Notes: a model not told the origin generated them from the sequence alone. 44,666 bases of DNA from CAZLAK01 sp964557545 (GCA_964557545.1 CAZLAK010000019.1:1-44666); one strand, 5' to 3'. Counted from the stretch's first letter, positions 32,427 to 41,214 are shown. Numbers and translations are program-made.

Positions 32427-33631
32427 GAAATATAAGCTTGGTCGATTACGCGCCCTTTGCCGGGGAGGATGTCCTTTCAGAAATAAGAAGGCTGGGAGAC
32501 AAATTAAAAGGGCTTAAAGTGCTGCACATTAATTCCACAGCCGCGGGCGGCGGTGTGGCGGAGATTTTGCATTCCCTGGTCCCCCTTATGTGTTCGGCAG
32601 GGCTTGAGGCCAGATGGTCGGTTATTAGGGGGCCAGAAGAATTTTTTAAGTTTACCAAATCGATCCATAACGGGCTCCACGGAAGGCCGGCAGAAATCAG
32701 CGAGGAAAATAAGGAGATCTACCTCCGCACGGCCGCAGAAAATGCCCAGATGGTGAAAGAAGGAGCGGACTTTACTGTCATCCACGACCAGCAGCCGCTC
32801 GGGCTCACTTTTTACCGCGCCGGTACCGGGCGCTGGATCTGGTACTGTCACGTCGACCCGAGGTTTTCTGTGCCGGAGGTATGGGATTTTTTAGCGCCCA
32901 TGATCGGCCGCTGCGACCTGGCAGTTTTTCACCTGCCCGGGTACGCCGCTGACCTGCCCGTGCTGCAGTACTTCATGCCTCCTGCTATTGATCCCCTGGC
33001 AGATAAGAACAGAGAGGTAACGCCCGAAGAATACCGGCGTGTGCTCGACGAACTCGGGCTGGACCCCGGCGGCCCTCCGGTCATCCTCCAGGTTTCCCGC
33101 TTTGACCGGTTAAAGGACCCTTTGGGTGTAATACGCGCTTTCCGCCTGGTGCGCCAAAAATTTGATTGCCGGCTCGTTCTCGCCGGCGGCGGGGCAGACG
33201 ATGACCCCGAAGGCTCAGCTGTGCTGGAGGAGGTGAGGAGAGAGGCAGGCGGCGATAAAGACATCACTGTCCTGCCGCTTTACCCGGATGCCGACCTGGA
33301 AATAAATGTGCTGCAAAGGCGGGCCGACGTCATTGTGCAAAAGTCGCTGCGGGAAGGATTTGGCCTTACCGTCACCGAGGCCCTTTGGAAAGGCAAGCCG
33401 GTTGTCGCAACGCCAACTGGGGGTTTGGCCGTCCAGGTAGTGCACGGGGTAACGGGCCTTGCCGGGCGCACAGACGCTGAAGTCGCATCGCACATAGAAA
33501 AACTGCTCTCTGACCCGGAACTGGCCCAAAAGCTGGGAGAGGCCGGGAGAAAGCTGGTGGAGAAACGATTTATCCTGCCGGTATACTTGTTGAACTGGCT
33601 TAAGATGCTCTCCCTGCTGGCCGGGCTTTAA
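32423..33631 (+). CDS. treT: TreT-like trehalose synthase (GT4)
   Basis: 402 residues. The N-terminus LKVLHINSTAAGGGVAEILHSLVPLM and WSVIRGPEEFFKFTKSIHNGLHG resembles trehalose glycosyltransferring synthases (TreT). The C-terminal donor site REGFGLTVTEALWKGKPVVATP has E-x7-E. TreT makes trehalose from NDP-glucose and glucose directly. TTG 32423 is chosen because a GGAGGAGGAGG run lies immediately upstream. Its location after otsAB means two trehalose routes in one operon. A different but related GT4 specificity cannot be excluded. Confidence 0.82.
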   Translation: MRNISLVDYAPFAGEDVLSEIRRLGDKLKGLKVLHINSTAAGGGVAEILHSLVPLMCSAGLEARWSVIRGPEEFFKFTKSIHNGLHGRPAEISEENKEIYLRTAAENAQMVKEGADFTVIHDQQPLGLTFYRAGTGRWIWYCHVDPRFSVPEVWDFLAPMIGRCDLAVFHLPGYAADLPVLQYFMPPAIDPLADKNREVTPEEYRRVLDELGLDPGGPPVILQVSRFDRLKDPLGVIRAFRLVRQKFDCRLVLAGGGADDDPEGSAVLEEVRREAGGDKDITVLPLYPDADLEINVLQRRADVIVQKSLREGFGLTVTEALWKGKPVVATPTGGLAVQVVHGVTGLAGRTDAEVASHIEKLLSDPELAQKLGEAGRKLVEKRFILPVYLLNWLKMLSLLAGL

Positions 33632-33641
33632 AGCCGGCCAG
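33617..33641. terminator. Palindromic hairpin at the end of the trehalose operon
   Basis: CTGGCC-G-GGCTTT (33617-33629) pairs with AAAGCCGGCCAG (33630-33641) with one bulged G, and overlaps the stop codon. T-rich sequence follows within 25 bp. It may end transcripts from both sides, because the next gene is convergent. Confidence 0.5.
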
Positions 33642-33698
33642 CCTTATTATGCTTTTTAAAGCGCAATTTTCTTTGATTTTATTCGATAACCGCTGCAT

Positions 33699-34343
33699 TT
33701 ATAGATTTATTATTTTATTCAGTAATTTTTTTTGCTCTTTTAGAAAGTACTCTTTTACTGCCGGCCAATCTATTTTCTCAAACATTACGGGCAATGCTTC
33801 TCTCTCCGCATCGTCAAAGTAAGATAAGCTTTTAACCATGTGATAGAAGTTGATATCTGTTGCCGGGTATTTCTTAGGTATTAAAGCAAGTAAGTCTTCA
33901 AGATTAAGACCGTTCCGGCAGATGCAGTACAGATCAATGAAGTCTTTGCGCGCTCCCCGCTGACTTACAGCCACCCATTTCATAACCGCGATGTCCGTTA
34001 ATGAGGCCAGTTGTAGTCCGGCAATGTCTTCCACCGTAATCAGCGGCTGGAGGAGGGGGTTGGGATACCAGAGCCAGGTCACCCGTATGCCGTCGATAAA
34101 ACCGTGGAAGGTTCCCTTTGCGGTTTCAGCAACTGAGATTTTACCCAGTGCAGAAAGGTCCCGCAGAAGAACGCCGGGTTCAAACTCATGGGGGGAAAAC
34201 CAGTCAAAGTCCAAGGACTTCCTGTGACCCAAAATCAAGGCGAGGGCGGTTCCCCCTGCCAGGTAGCTAGCAGGTACCGGCAGGTTTGCTGCCAGTTTTA
34301 CTAAAAGACTTTTTTGAGACGGTTCGAGGGTGTTCCAAAACAA
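33699..34343 (-). CDS. AbiEii-like nucleotidyltransferase toxin (type IV TA)
   Basis: 214 residues. The GGTALAL motif (30-36) and D45/D47 in SLDFDWFSPHE form the nucleotidyltransferase active site of the AbiEii/DUF1814 family. KWVAVSQRGARKDFIDLYCI is the conserved C-terminal segment. These proteins act as toxins beside a partner gene. The TTG at 34343 follows GAGGAGGAAG. It overlaps the upstream partner by 43 bp. It is AT-richer than flanking genes, suggesting acquisition. Confidence 0.85.
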   Translation of the reverse strand: MFWNTLEPSQKSLLVKLAANLPVPASYLAGGTALALILGHRKSLDFDWFSPHEFEPGVLLRDLSALGKISVAETAKGTFHGFIDGIRVTWLWYPNPLLQPLITVEDIAGLQLASLTDIAVMKWVAVSQRGARKDFIDLYCICRNGLNLEDLLALIPKKYPATDINFYHMVKSLSYFDDAEREALPVMFEKIDWPAVKEYFLKEQKKLLNKIINL

Positions 34344-34603
34344 CGCATTTCTTCCTCCTCAAGGTGGTAGTAATTCTGCCAACACCTGGCAGTTTTCAGC
34401 GAAAGCCTTTTGCTTTTGAGAACTACTTCTTTAATCTCTTGGTTTGAATAGGTCCTGAACAGCCACTGCACGGCGGCCTGGTTGCCGTCGTTCAACAGCC
34501 TTTCAATAATGAAGATGCGGTTGTTTTTTAAATCCAAATCCTGAATATTTACATCCCAAAAATATGGTTCCAGCCAACCGGGAATCCTGTTATCAGCCCC
34601 CAT
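34301..34603 (-). CDS. Putative antitoxin partner of the AbiEii-like toxin
   Basis: 100 residues from ATG 34603, with AGGGGGGTG upstream; the longer frame from 34624 begins inside that site. The sequence IPGWLEPYFWDVNIQDLDL and IFIIERLLNDGNQAAVQWLF with later IKEVVLKSKRLSLKTARCW matches the small protein that regularly precedes AbiEii-like genes (DUF6922 type). The C-terminal part of the gene contains the toxin's ribosome binding site, so translation is coupled. Antitoxin function is inferred from context. Confidence 0.7.
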   Translation of the reverse strand: MGADNRIPGWLEPYFWDVNIQDLDLKNNRIFIIERLLNDGNQAAVQWLFRTYSNQEIKEVVLKSKRLSLKTARCWQNYYHLEEEEMRCFGTPSNRLKKVF

Positions 34604-34622
34604 AAGACACCCCCCTAATGGC

Positions 34623-34652
34623 ATTATACAACAAAAAGCGCTAAAAGCGCTT
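34623..34652 (-). terminator. Minus-strand hairpin/terminator between the small gene and the antitoxin, with a -10 box
   Basis: AAGCGCT (34636-34642) pairs with AGCGCTT (34646-34652) around AAA. Read on the minus strand it is followed by TTTTTGTT. A TATAAT (34623-34628, minus) follows directly and could serve the antitoxin gene. Confidence 0.5.
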
Positions 34653-34712
34653 CTATTCCAGTAACTGGTTTTTCTCCCGGCTTACAAATTGCCACTACAC
34701 CAAAGCCGAATT

Positions 34713-34847
34713 TCAAACCGGCTTTCCTGGTTCAGCCGATCTTTTTGGGTTTTTTGGACCCTTGTTTTTTGACCGCTCCAGGTAGTCCAAAAACATTTTT
34801 TTCCGCTGTTTTAATTTATATAAAATCTCTTCACTTTTTCCGCTCAC
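34713..34847 (-). CDS. Small basic hypothetical protein, 44 residues
   Basis: A short gene reading GTG (34847) to TGA (34713), preceded by GAGGAGGGG at a spacing of ~7. The product begins MSGKSEEILYKLKQRKK and is Lys/Arg-rich with a predicted helix then a Pro/Lys tail. No family is recognised. It is upstream of, and on the same strand as, the toxin-antitoxin pair, separated by a hairpin. The ribosome binding site is the main support; comparative data are lacking. Confidence 0.5.
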   Translation of the reverse strand: MSGKSEEILYKLKQRKKMFLDYLERSKNKGPKNPKRSAEPGKPV

Positions 34848-34981
34848 GCCAAACCCCTCCTCTTTGTTATTTATTTCCAGTGATGTGAAAAAATAAACGC
34901 CTTTTTTGCATTGAATGCCTGCCGGTGTAGAAAAATAAGGTGCGCAGTATATTTTTATGTTCGGGAGGCGGTTTTAAAGAA

Positions 34982-35719
34982 GTGAATCCTTATTTAGAGA
35001 TTTTTATCAGAGGGGTAGGCGCTTTTGCGGCCGTCGTGTTTATCGTGAAAATGGTGGGCAAGTCGGAAGTGGGGAGCCTGACCATTTCCGACTGGGTGAA
35101 CGGCATCGTCATCGGCTCGATTGCCGCCGACCTGGTCACGTCCCTCGACGAGCCGGCCTCTTACTACGTTTTGGGGCTCGCCGTGTTTTTGGTTTTAACT
35201 GTGGGAACGCAGTGGGCAGGCATGAAGTACAGGCCCCTGCACAAGTTTTTGAGCGATGAGCCGACGGTGGTGGTGCACAACGGGAAGATCCTGGAGAAAA
35301 ACATGCGCCGCATGAGGTATACGGTGGACGACCTCACTTCCCAGCTGCGCCAAAAAGGAGCCTTCAACATTGCCGACGTGGAATTTGCTGTGGCCGAGCC
35401 CAACGGTGAGCTGAGCGTCCTTTTAAAGAGCGCAGCGTCGCCGGTCACCCTGCAGGACTTAAACTTGCCGGGGAAGTACCGCGGCATACCCTGCGAGCTG
35501 GTGGTGGACGGGGTGATTATCGAGCAGAACCTGGCGCAAAACAACTTAGACCGTGAGTGGCTTTTAGAGGAGCTCAAAAAACAGGGCGTGCAGTCGCTCG
35601 ACGAGGTTTTTTACGCCAGCCTGGACACCGACGGCAGGCTGTACGTGGATAAAAAGCGTGACAGCCTGGACTACGTGCAGGATATTACCGACCAGCTGCC
35701 CGGCAAGACGCCCCAGTAA
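34982..35719 (+). CDS. DUF421 (YetF/YcaP-like) membrane protein
   Basis: 245 residues. Three N-terminal hydrophobic helices (to ~80) with KMVGKSEVGSLTISDWVNGIVIGSIAAD are the DUF421 hallmark, followed by two cytoplasmic alpha/beta domains (RRMRYTVDDLTSQLRQKG and LLEELKKQGVQSLDEVFYASLD). The function is unknown; relatives in Bacillus are spore or stress linked. GTG 34982 is chosen because GGGAGGCGG is upstream; the frame from 34940 overlaps it. It is the first gene after the divergent toxin-antitoxin region. Confidence 0.88.
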   Translation: MNPYLEIFIRGVGAFAAVVFIVKMVGKSEVGSLTISDWVNGIVIGSIAADLVTSLDEPASYYVLGLAVFLVLTVGTQWAGMKYRPLHKFLSDEPTVVVHNGKILEKNMRRMRYTVDDLTSQLRQKGAFNIADVEFAVAEPNGELSVLLKSAASPVTLQDLNLPGKYRGIPCELVVDGVIIEQNLAQNNLDREWLLEELKKQGVQSLDEVFYASLDTDGRLYVDKKRDSLDYVQDITDQLPGKTPQ

Positions 35720-35806
35720 ATTATGGCAGCAGGATAAAGGATTGGCGCTGCCGGCCGGCGAATAGAGTTTAAGGCAGGTAAAGGTAATTTTACGGGAGGT
35801 GCAGCG

Positions 35807-37231
35807 GTGGAAAAAAAAGTGATAAAATTTGGAACTGACGGCTGGCGGGGCATACTGGCCGAGGATTTCACCTTTGACAACGTGCGGCTGGTGGCGCGGG
35901 CCGCAGGCCGCTACGTTTTGGCCCACGGCATGGCAGAAAAGGGCCTGGTGGTCGCCTACGACACGCGCTTTTTGTCCGAGCGCTTTGCCGGCGAGACGGC
36001 AGAACTGCTGGCGTCGATGGGCATACCGGTTTACTTGACCCGCCGTCCCACACCTACGCCGGTGGCGGCCTACGCCATCCTGCTCTACAGGGCGGCCGGG
36101 GCGGTGGTGTTCACCGCCAGCCACAACCCGCCGGAGTACAACGGCTTTAAGTTTATACCCCACTACGCGGGGCCGGCGCTGCCGCACATCACGGCAGAGA
36201 TTGAGGATAACATCCGCGCAATTTTAGCGGGTGGGGACAAAACGCCGGCCGGCGGGACTGGCGCAGCGGAAATCACGGGCATTGACCCTTACCCCGATTA
36301 CGCCAGGCACCTCTCCACCCTGGTGGACCTGGCGGCCATCGGCCGGGCGGGCCTCAAAGTAGTGGTGGACCCCATGTACGGCGCAGGGGCCGGTTATTTG
36401 GAGGATATTTTGGCCGGTGCGGGGGCGGAGGTGGAATCCATTCACAGCTACCGGGATCCCCTTTTCGGCGGCACGCTGCCGGAGCCGGCGGCCAAATCGC
36501 TGGCCGAGCTTTCCAGCCGGGTGGCGCAGAGCGGGGCCGACCTGGGGCTGGCCTTGGACGGTGACGCCGACCGCTTTGGGATTGTGGACCGGGGGGGTTC
36601 TTACGTTTCACCCAACCGGTTTCTGCCGGTCCTCCTGCACCACCTGCTGGCGGCCAGGGGGATGCGCGGGCCGGTAGCCCGCACGGTAGCTACCACTCAC
36701 CTCTTGGACACCCTGGCCGCGGCCTGCGGCCTGGAAGTGTTTGAAACGCCGGTAGGGTTTAAGTACATAGGCCAGTGCCTCTTAGAGAGGGGCGCCGTGC
36801 TGGGCGGCGAAGAGAGCGGTGGACTTTCGGTCCGCGGGCACGTGCCGGAAAAAGACGGCATTCTGGCAGGTCTTTTGGCGGCCGAGATGGTGGCCGTTCA
36901 CCGAAAGAGCATATTAGGGCTGCTAGGGGAAATCCACGAGCGGTTTGGCCGCGCGGTAAGCGAGCGAGTAGACGTGCACACATCACTGGAAGAAAAGGAG
37001 CGGGTGCTGGCGCTCCTTAAAACCTTGCGCCCGGATGAGCTGGCGGGCAAAAAGGTCGCCCGTGCCGTAACCGTTGACGGCTTAAAACTCGTACTGGAGG
37101 GAGGCGCCTGGGTGCTGGTGCGTCCCTCCGGCACCGAACCGCTGTTCCGCGTGTACACGGAAGCACCTTCGGAGGAAGAGATGGCGGCCGTGCAGAAAGA
37201 CTTCCTGGAGAAAACGGGTCTGTCCGTTTAA
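35807..37231 (+). CDS. Phosphoglucomutase/phosphomannomutase family protein
   Basis: 474 residues. The phosphoserine loop TASHNP (S105), metal-binding DGDADRF (~246-252), sugar-binding GEESGG and phosphate-binding RPSGTEPLFRVY are intact. It interconverts hexose 1- and 6-phosphates and would feed glucose 1-phosphate to GalU. GTG 35807 follows GGGAGGTG. The exact hexose is not determined by these motifs. It is upstream of the second murJ by 22 bp. Confidence 0.92.
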   Translation: MEKKVIKFGTDGWRGILAEDFTFDNVRLVARAAGRYVLAHGMAEKGLVVAYDTRFLSERFAGETAELLASMGIPVYLTRRPTPTPVAAYAILLYRAAGAVVFTASHNPPEYNGFKFIPHYAGPALPHITAEIEDNIRAILAGGDKTPAGGTGAAEITGIDPYPDYARHLSTLVDLAAIGRAGLKVVVDPMYGAGAGYLEDILAGAGAEVESIHSYRDPLFGGTLPEPAAKSLAELSSRVAQSGADLGLALDGDADRFGIVDRGGSYVSPNRFLPVLLHHLLAARGMRGPVARTVATTHLLDTLAAACGLEVFETPVGFKYIGQCLLERGAVLGGEESGGLSVRGHVPEKDGILAGLLAAEMVAVHRKSILGLLGEIHERFGRAVSERVDVHTSLEEKERVLALLKTLRPDELAGKKVARAVTVDGLKLVLEGGAWVLVRPSGTEPLFRVYTEAPSEEEMAAVQKDFLEKTGLSV

Positions 37232-37253
37232 TAGGGCAAGGTGGAAGAGCGGT

Positions 37254-38834
37254 GTGACTTCCGGCAAGGCAATCTTAAAGGCGACGGCGGTTGTTTCCTT
37301 TTTCATCCTTCTCTCCCGCGTCCTGGGCCTGGTGAGGGACGTGGTGATCGCTCGCCAGTTCGGGGCTACTTTTTACAACGACGCTTATGTTTCTGCCCTT
37401 AAAGTGCCCACCATGATCTTTACGGTGATCAGCGGGGCGCTGGTGACGGCCACGGTGCCGGTTTTTACCGAGTACGCCGCCGCCGGCCGCCGGCAAGAGG
37501 CGTGGCGGGTTTTTGAAACGGTGGCGTGGGCCGTCTTTTTCCTCTACGCCGCCAGCGCGCTTTTGGGAATAGCGGCGGCGCCGCTTTTGGTCAAGCTGGT
37601 GGTGCCGGGTTTTGCAGGAGAAGTGGCTTCACTCACAGCCGGGCTGGTCCGCATCCTGCTGCCGGTGATGATCTTTACCGGCTTGGCCTCCCTCTTCAGC
37701 GGGCTCTTAAACGCCAACCAGATTTTCGGCCTGCCGGCTTTCAGCAACTCGGTGAACAACATCTTCATTATTGCTGCCGCCGTTTTGCTAGGGAGCGCTT
37801 TTGGCATTTACGGCCTGGCCGCCGGTACGGTAGCGGCCGCAGCGGCCATGGCCGCCGTGCAGCTGCCCGCCCTTGTAAAGGCAGGGTTTTCTCTCCGCCC
37901 TTATCTCGATATCCGCCACCCGGGGGTGAGAAAAGTCTTTGCCCTAGCCCTGCCTTCGGCGGCGGGCATCACCGTCAACCAGCTCAACGTCTACGTTACC
38001 GGCGTGCTGGCATCCTGGCTGCCGGAAGGGAGCATCTCTGCCCTCAGCTACGCCGACCGGCTCGTCCAGTTTCCGGTAAGTCTTTTCGTGCTGGCCCTGG
38101 GCACGGCGGTTTTCCCCGCCCTCTCCGAACGGGCGGCGGCAAATGACCGGGCAGCATTTGCGGCAACTTTGGCCGGATCGCTTAAAGCCGTTGTTTTTGC
38201 CATTGTGCCGGTGGCCGCGGGAGCGGCGGTCCTGCACTACCCGGTGGTGGCGCTTATTTACCGGCGCGGTGCTTTTGACGAGCGGGCGGTAGAGCTGACC
38301 TCATCCGCCTTGCTCTTTTACTCGCTGGGCCTGGTGGGTCAGGCGGCCGGCATCCTTTTGACGCGGGGCTTTTACTCCCTCCAGGATACCCGCACGCCCG
38401 TCGCCGTGAGCCTGGCCGTTTTCTTTTTGAACACGGCTTTGAGCCTGGCCCTCATAGGTCCGTTGAAACACACCGGCCTGGCCCTGGCCAGCGCCCTTTC
38501 TTCGCTGGCCTACATGGCGCTCTTGTACCGGTTCTTGCGCCGCAAAGTCCCCGACCTGGCCGGGCGGGGCATGGCTTTTTTCGCGGCGCGGGTGCTGGCC
38601 GCCTCTTTGCTCATGGCGCTGGCCGTCTGGGCCTTGGATGCGAGGATGGCCGCCGCTTTGGGGAGTGAAACGGCAGCCGCGCTGGCGGTGCGCCTAGGGG
38701 CATCTGTGCTGCTGGGATTTTTGGTGTACGCGGCGGCCGTGGCGCTTTTGGCGGATGAGGCCAGGGTGCTGGCGCGGCGTGCCGCCGGGGAAGTAAGGCG
38801 GCGGGCCGGACGGGTGCCGGGCGGGCGCTTTTAA
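37254..38834 (+). CDS. murJ: MurJ/MviN-family lipid flippase (copy 2)
   Basis: 526 residues with ~14 hydrophobic helices. Motifs parallel copy 1: RDVVIARQFGATFYNDAY, FSGLLNANQIFGLP, RLVQFPVSLFVLALGTAVFP and IYRRGAFDERA. Residue patterns agree along the length, so the two are paralogues. It follows the phosphohexomutase with 22 bp between, behind AAGGTGG. Which copy flips lipid II cannot be decided from sequence. Confidence 0.92.
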   Translation: MTSGKAILKATAVVSFFILLSRVLGLVRDVVIARQFGATFYNDAYVSALKVPTMIFTVISGALVTATVPVFTEYAAAGRRQEAWRVFETVAWAVFFLYAASALLGIAAAPLLVKLVVPGFAGEVASLTAGLVRILLPVMIFTGLASLFSGLLNANQIFGLPAFSNSVNNIFIIAAAVLLGSAFGIYGLAAGTVAAAAAMAAVQLPALVKAGFSLRPYLDIRHPGVRKVFALALPSAAGITVNQLNVYVTGVLASWLPEGSISALSYADRLVQFPVSLFVLALGTAVFPALSERAAANDRAAFAATLAGSLKAVVFAIVPVAAGAAVLHYPVVALIYRRGAFDERAVELTSSALLFYSLGLVGQAAGILLTRGFYSLQDTRTPVAVSLAVFFLNTALSLALIGPLKHTGLALASALSSLAYMALLYRFLRRKVPDLAGRGMAFFAARVLAASLLMALAVWALDARMAAALGSETAAALAVRLGASVLLGFLVYAAAVALLADEARVLARRAAGEVRRRAGRVPGGRF

Positions 38835-38896
38835 TTAAGCGCTGGCGGCACCGCTTTACCTCTCCCCGCATATTTTATGGGGGGAGGGGAGAAGAA

Positions 38897-39139
38897 ATGC
38901 TCTTTAAGATATCTGAACTGGGTTTAAAAGACATTATCAACCTGGCGGACGGGGCCAGGCTGGGTCCGGTCAGGGACGTGGAGATCGACCTGGACACGGG
39001 CCGTGTGGAGTCCTTGATCCTCGCCGGGGGCAGGAAGTTTTTTGGGCTTTGGCGGGCGGGGAATGATGTGGCAGTGCCTTGGGAAAAAGTCAAAAAAGTA
39101 GGGGTGGACGCCGTTTTAGTAGACATAGAAGTTTATTGA
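38897..39139 (+). CDS. YlmC/YmxH-type PRC-barrel sporulation protein
   Basis: 80 residues with MLFKISELGLKDIINLADG and LGPVRDVEIDLDTGRVESLIL, the PRC-barrel fold of YlmC/YmxH proteins conserved in spore formers. The molecular role is unclear. The ribosome binding site GGGGAGGGGAG can pair with TCTCCCC (38861-38867) upstream, a 7-bp stem that might lower initiation. It is a marker that the host is an endospore-forming Firmicute. Confidence 0.88.
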   Translation: MLFKISELGLKDIINLADGARLGPVRDVEIDLDTGRVESLILAGGRKFFGLWRAGNDVAVPWEKVKKVGVDAVLVDIEVY

Positions 39140-39192
39140 ACGTCAAAAAATAAAGAAAGGGCTTGTAAAGCGGCACGTTTTGGCTTCTTTTG

Positions 39193-39239
39193 TTGACAGC
39201 TGCCGGTTGCCAAAGTAAAATATACTCTGGTTACCGGCA
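39193..39239 (+). promoter_or_regulatory. metK promoter with overlapping inverted repeat
   Basis: TTGACA (39193-39198), 17 bp, then TAAAAT (39216-39221) form a strong sigma-A promoter. The arms TGCCGGTTGCC (39201-39211) and GGTTACCGGCA (39229-39239) form a 9/11-match inverted repeat centred on the -10, a candidate operator. No SAM riboswitch is seen in the short leader. Confidence 0.65.
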
Positions 39240-39284
39240 AGCGGCATTTTTGGCGGCCGGTGAGAATAAAGGGGGGTTAGAAAA

Positions 39285-40475
39285 ATGAGCAGGCGGCTCT
39301 TTACTTCTGAGTCGGTGACAGAGGGGCATCCGGACAAGATCGCCGACCAGATATCCGATGCCATACTCGACGCTATTATCGAAGAGGACCCGCTGGCCCG
39401 GGTGGCCTGCGAAACTCTGGTCACCACCGGGCTGGTTTTTGTAAGCGGTGAGATAACCACCAGCTGTTACGTGGACATCCCCCGGGTGGCCAGGGAAACA
39501 GTGCGGGAGATCGGCTACACCCGCGCCAAGTACGGATTTGACTGCGACACCTGCGCCGTAATTACTTCTATAGACGAACAGTCCAGCGACATTGCCCAGG
39601 GCGTGGACATGGCCTTAGAGGCGCGCGAGAAAGGGGGGCCGGCAGACGAGTACGAGCTTACCGGGGCGGGGGACCAGGGCATGATGATCGGTTACGCCGT
39701 CAACGAGACGCCGGAATTGATGCCGCTGCCCATATCCTTGGCACACCGCCTGGCCCGGCGCCTGGCCGAAGTGCGCAAAGCGGGCATTGTCCCCTACTTA
39801 AGACCGGATGGTAAAACCCAGGTCACGGTGGAGTACGAGGGCGACCGCCCGGTTCGGGTGCATACGGTAGTGGTATCCACCCAGCACGACCCCAAAGCCA
39901 CGCTGGACGAGATACGCGCTGACGTAGAGGAGCACGTCGTCAAGGCCGTCATCCCGCCTGAGCTGCTGGACCGCCAGACCAGGCTTTTGGTCAACCCCAC
40001 CGGCCGCTTTGTCATTGGCGGGCCGCAGGGCGACACCGGTCTTACCGGCCGCAAGATTATCGTCGACACTTACGGCGGGATGGCCCGTCACGGCGGCGGC
40101 TGTTTTTCCGGCAAGGACCCCACCAAGGTGGACCGCTCGGCTTCTTACGCCGCCCGCTACGTGGCCAAAAACATCGTGGCCGCCGGGCTGGCCGACAAGT
40201 GTGAGTTCCAGGTGGCCTACGCTATTGGCGTGGCCCGGCCCGTATCGCTGATGGTGGAAACTTTCGGCACCGGCCGGGTGGACGAGCAGCTGCTGGTCAA
40301 GCTGGTGTCCGAATACTTTGATCTGCGGCCGGCAGCTATCATCAAGCACATGGACCTGCGCCGCCCCATTTACCGGCAGGTGGCGGCCTACGGCCACTTC
40401 GGACGAACTGACCTCGACCTCCCCTGGGAGCGCACCGATGTAGCGGACGCTTTGCGCCGGGCGGCAGGGCTGTAG
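39285..40475 (+). CDS. metK: S-adenosylmethionine synthetase MetK
   Basis: 396 residues, full length. TEGHPDKIADQISDAILD, GAGDQGMMIGYA and GGCFSGKDPTKVDRSASYAAR carry the ATP, metal and phosphate ligands. It makes SAM from methionine and ATP; SAM also supports receptor methylation. The ATG is behind AAAGGGGGG. A strong promoter is 60-90 bp upstream. The amidohydrolase gene follows after 22 bp. Confidence 0.97.
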   Translation: MSRRLFTSESVTEGHPDKIADQISDAILDAIIEEDPLARVACETLVTTGLVFVSGEITTSCYVDIPRVARETVREIGYTRAKYGFDCDTCAVITSIDEQSSDIAQGVDMALEAREKGGPADEYELTGAGDQGMMIGYAVNETPELMPLPISLAHRLARRLAEVRKAGIVPYLRPDGKTQVTVEYEGDRPVRVHTVVVSTQHDPKATLDEIRADVEEHVVKAVIPPELLDRQTRLLVNPTGRFVIGGPQGDTGLTGRKIIVDTYGGMARHGGGCFSGKDPTKVDRSASYAARYVAKNIVAAGLADKCEFQVAYAIGVARPVSLMVETFGTGRVDEQLLVKLVSEYFDLRPAAIIKHMDLRRPIYRQVAAYGHFGRTDLDLPWERTDVADALRRAAGL

Positions 40476-40497
40476 GCGCCGGGAGGAGGCGGGAGCA

Positions 40498-41214
40498 GTG
40501 CTGGTTTTAGACGCTCACGTGCACTGCGGTCTTACCCTGCCCTACGAGCAGGTGGCTGCCCGCTGGGAGAGAGCCGGTATCGCCGGCGGCGTCCTCATAC
40601 CGCCCGTAGAGGAAATTTACGACCGCGGCGACCCCTTTTTTGTGGACAGCGAGGAGTACCGCAGGTCCCGGCAGCGGGTGCACGCTTACCTGGCCTCCCT
40701 GCCCGGCAAACACCTGTACCCTTACTGGTTTGTCTGGAACGATTTTGTTCTGCCGCCGGAAGGCTTTCGGGGAGTGAAGTGGCACCGCCACCCCTACGAG
40801 CCGCAGTACAGGTACCAAGCCCCGGAGTGTAAGAGCTTTATAGATTACGTGTCAGAAAAAAAGCTGCCCGTTCTCTTAGAGGACGAATTTCACCGCACGC
40901 TTGAGCTGGTGGAGAAGATCGGCGGACGCACGGCGGTGGTCATCCCCCACATGGGCGGCTTAAACGGCGGGTACTGGGCGCTCAAAGAGGCGGGGCTTTT
41001 TGAGCGGTCCAACGTTTATGCCGATACGGCTTTGGCTTACGCCGGCGAAATTGCCGATTTTGCCCGCAATTACGGGGTCGAGCGCCTTATTTTTGGCAGT
41101 GACTTTCCCTTTGGCGAGCCGGCGCAGGAACTGGCCAAGGTGATGCGCCTTTTTGAAGGCCGGGACAGGGCCAAAGTGCTGGCCGAAAACGTATTAAAGC
41201 TGATTTCTCCTTAG
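40498..41214 (+). CDS. Amidohydrolase-family protein
   Basis: 238 residues. A metal-dependent (beta/alpha)8 hydrolase pattern is present: LDAHVHCG (HxH, residues 5-7), VIPHMGG (central His) and IFGSDFPFG (catalytic Asp). The substrate is unknown. GTG 40498 lies 22 bp after metK in the same unit. Its stop codon is part of the terminator at 41214-41239. Confidence 0.85.
   Translation: MLVLDAHVHCGLTLPYEQVAARWERAGIAGGVLIPPVEEIYDRGDPFFVDSEEYRRSRQRVHAYLASLPGKHLYPYWFVWNDFVLPPEGFRGVKWHRHPYEPQYRYQAPECKSFIDYVSEKKLPVLLEDEFHRTLELVEKIGGRTAVVIPHMGGLNGGYWALKEAGLFERSNVYADTALAYAGEIADFARNYGVERLIFGSDFPFGEPAQELAKVMRLFEGRDRAKVLAENVLKLISP

Noticed and set aside
39140..39284. SAM riboswitch upstream of metK
   Set aside because: The leader after the promoter is under 60 nt and lacks the SAM-I core; only an inverted repeat at the promoter is seen.
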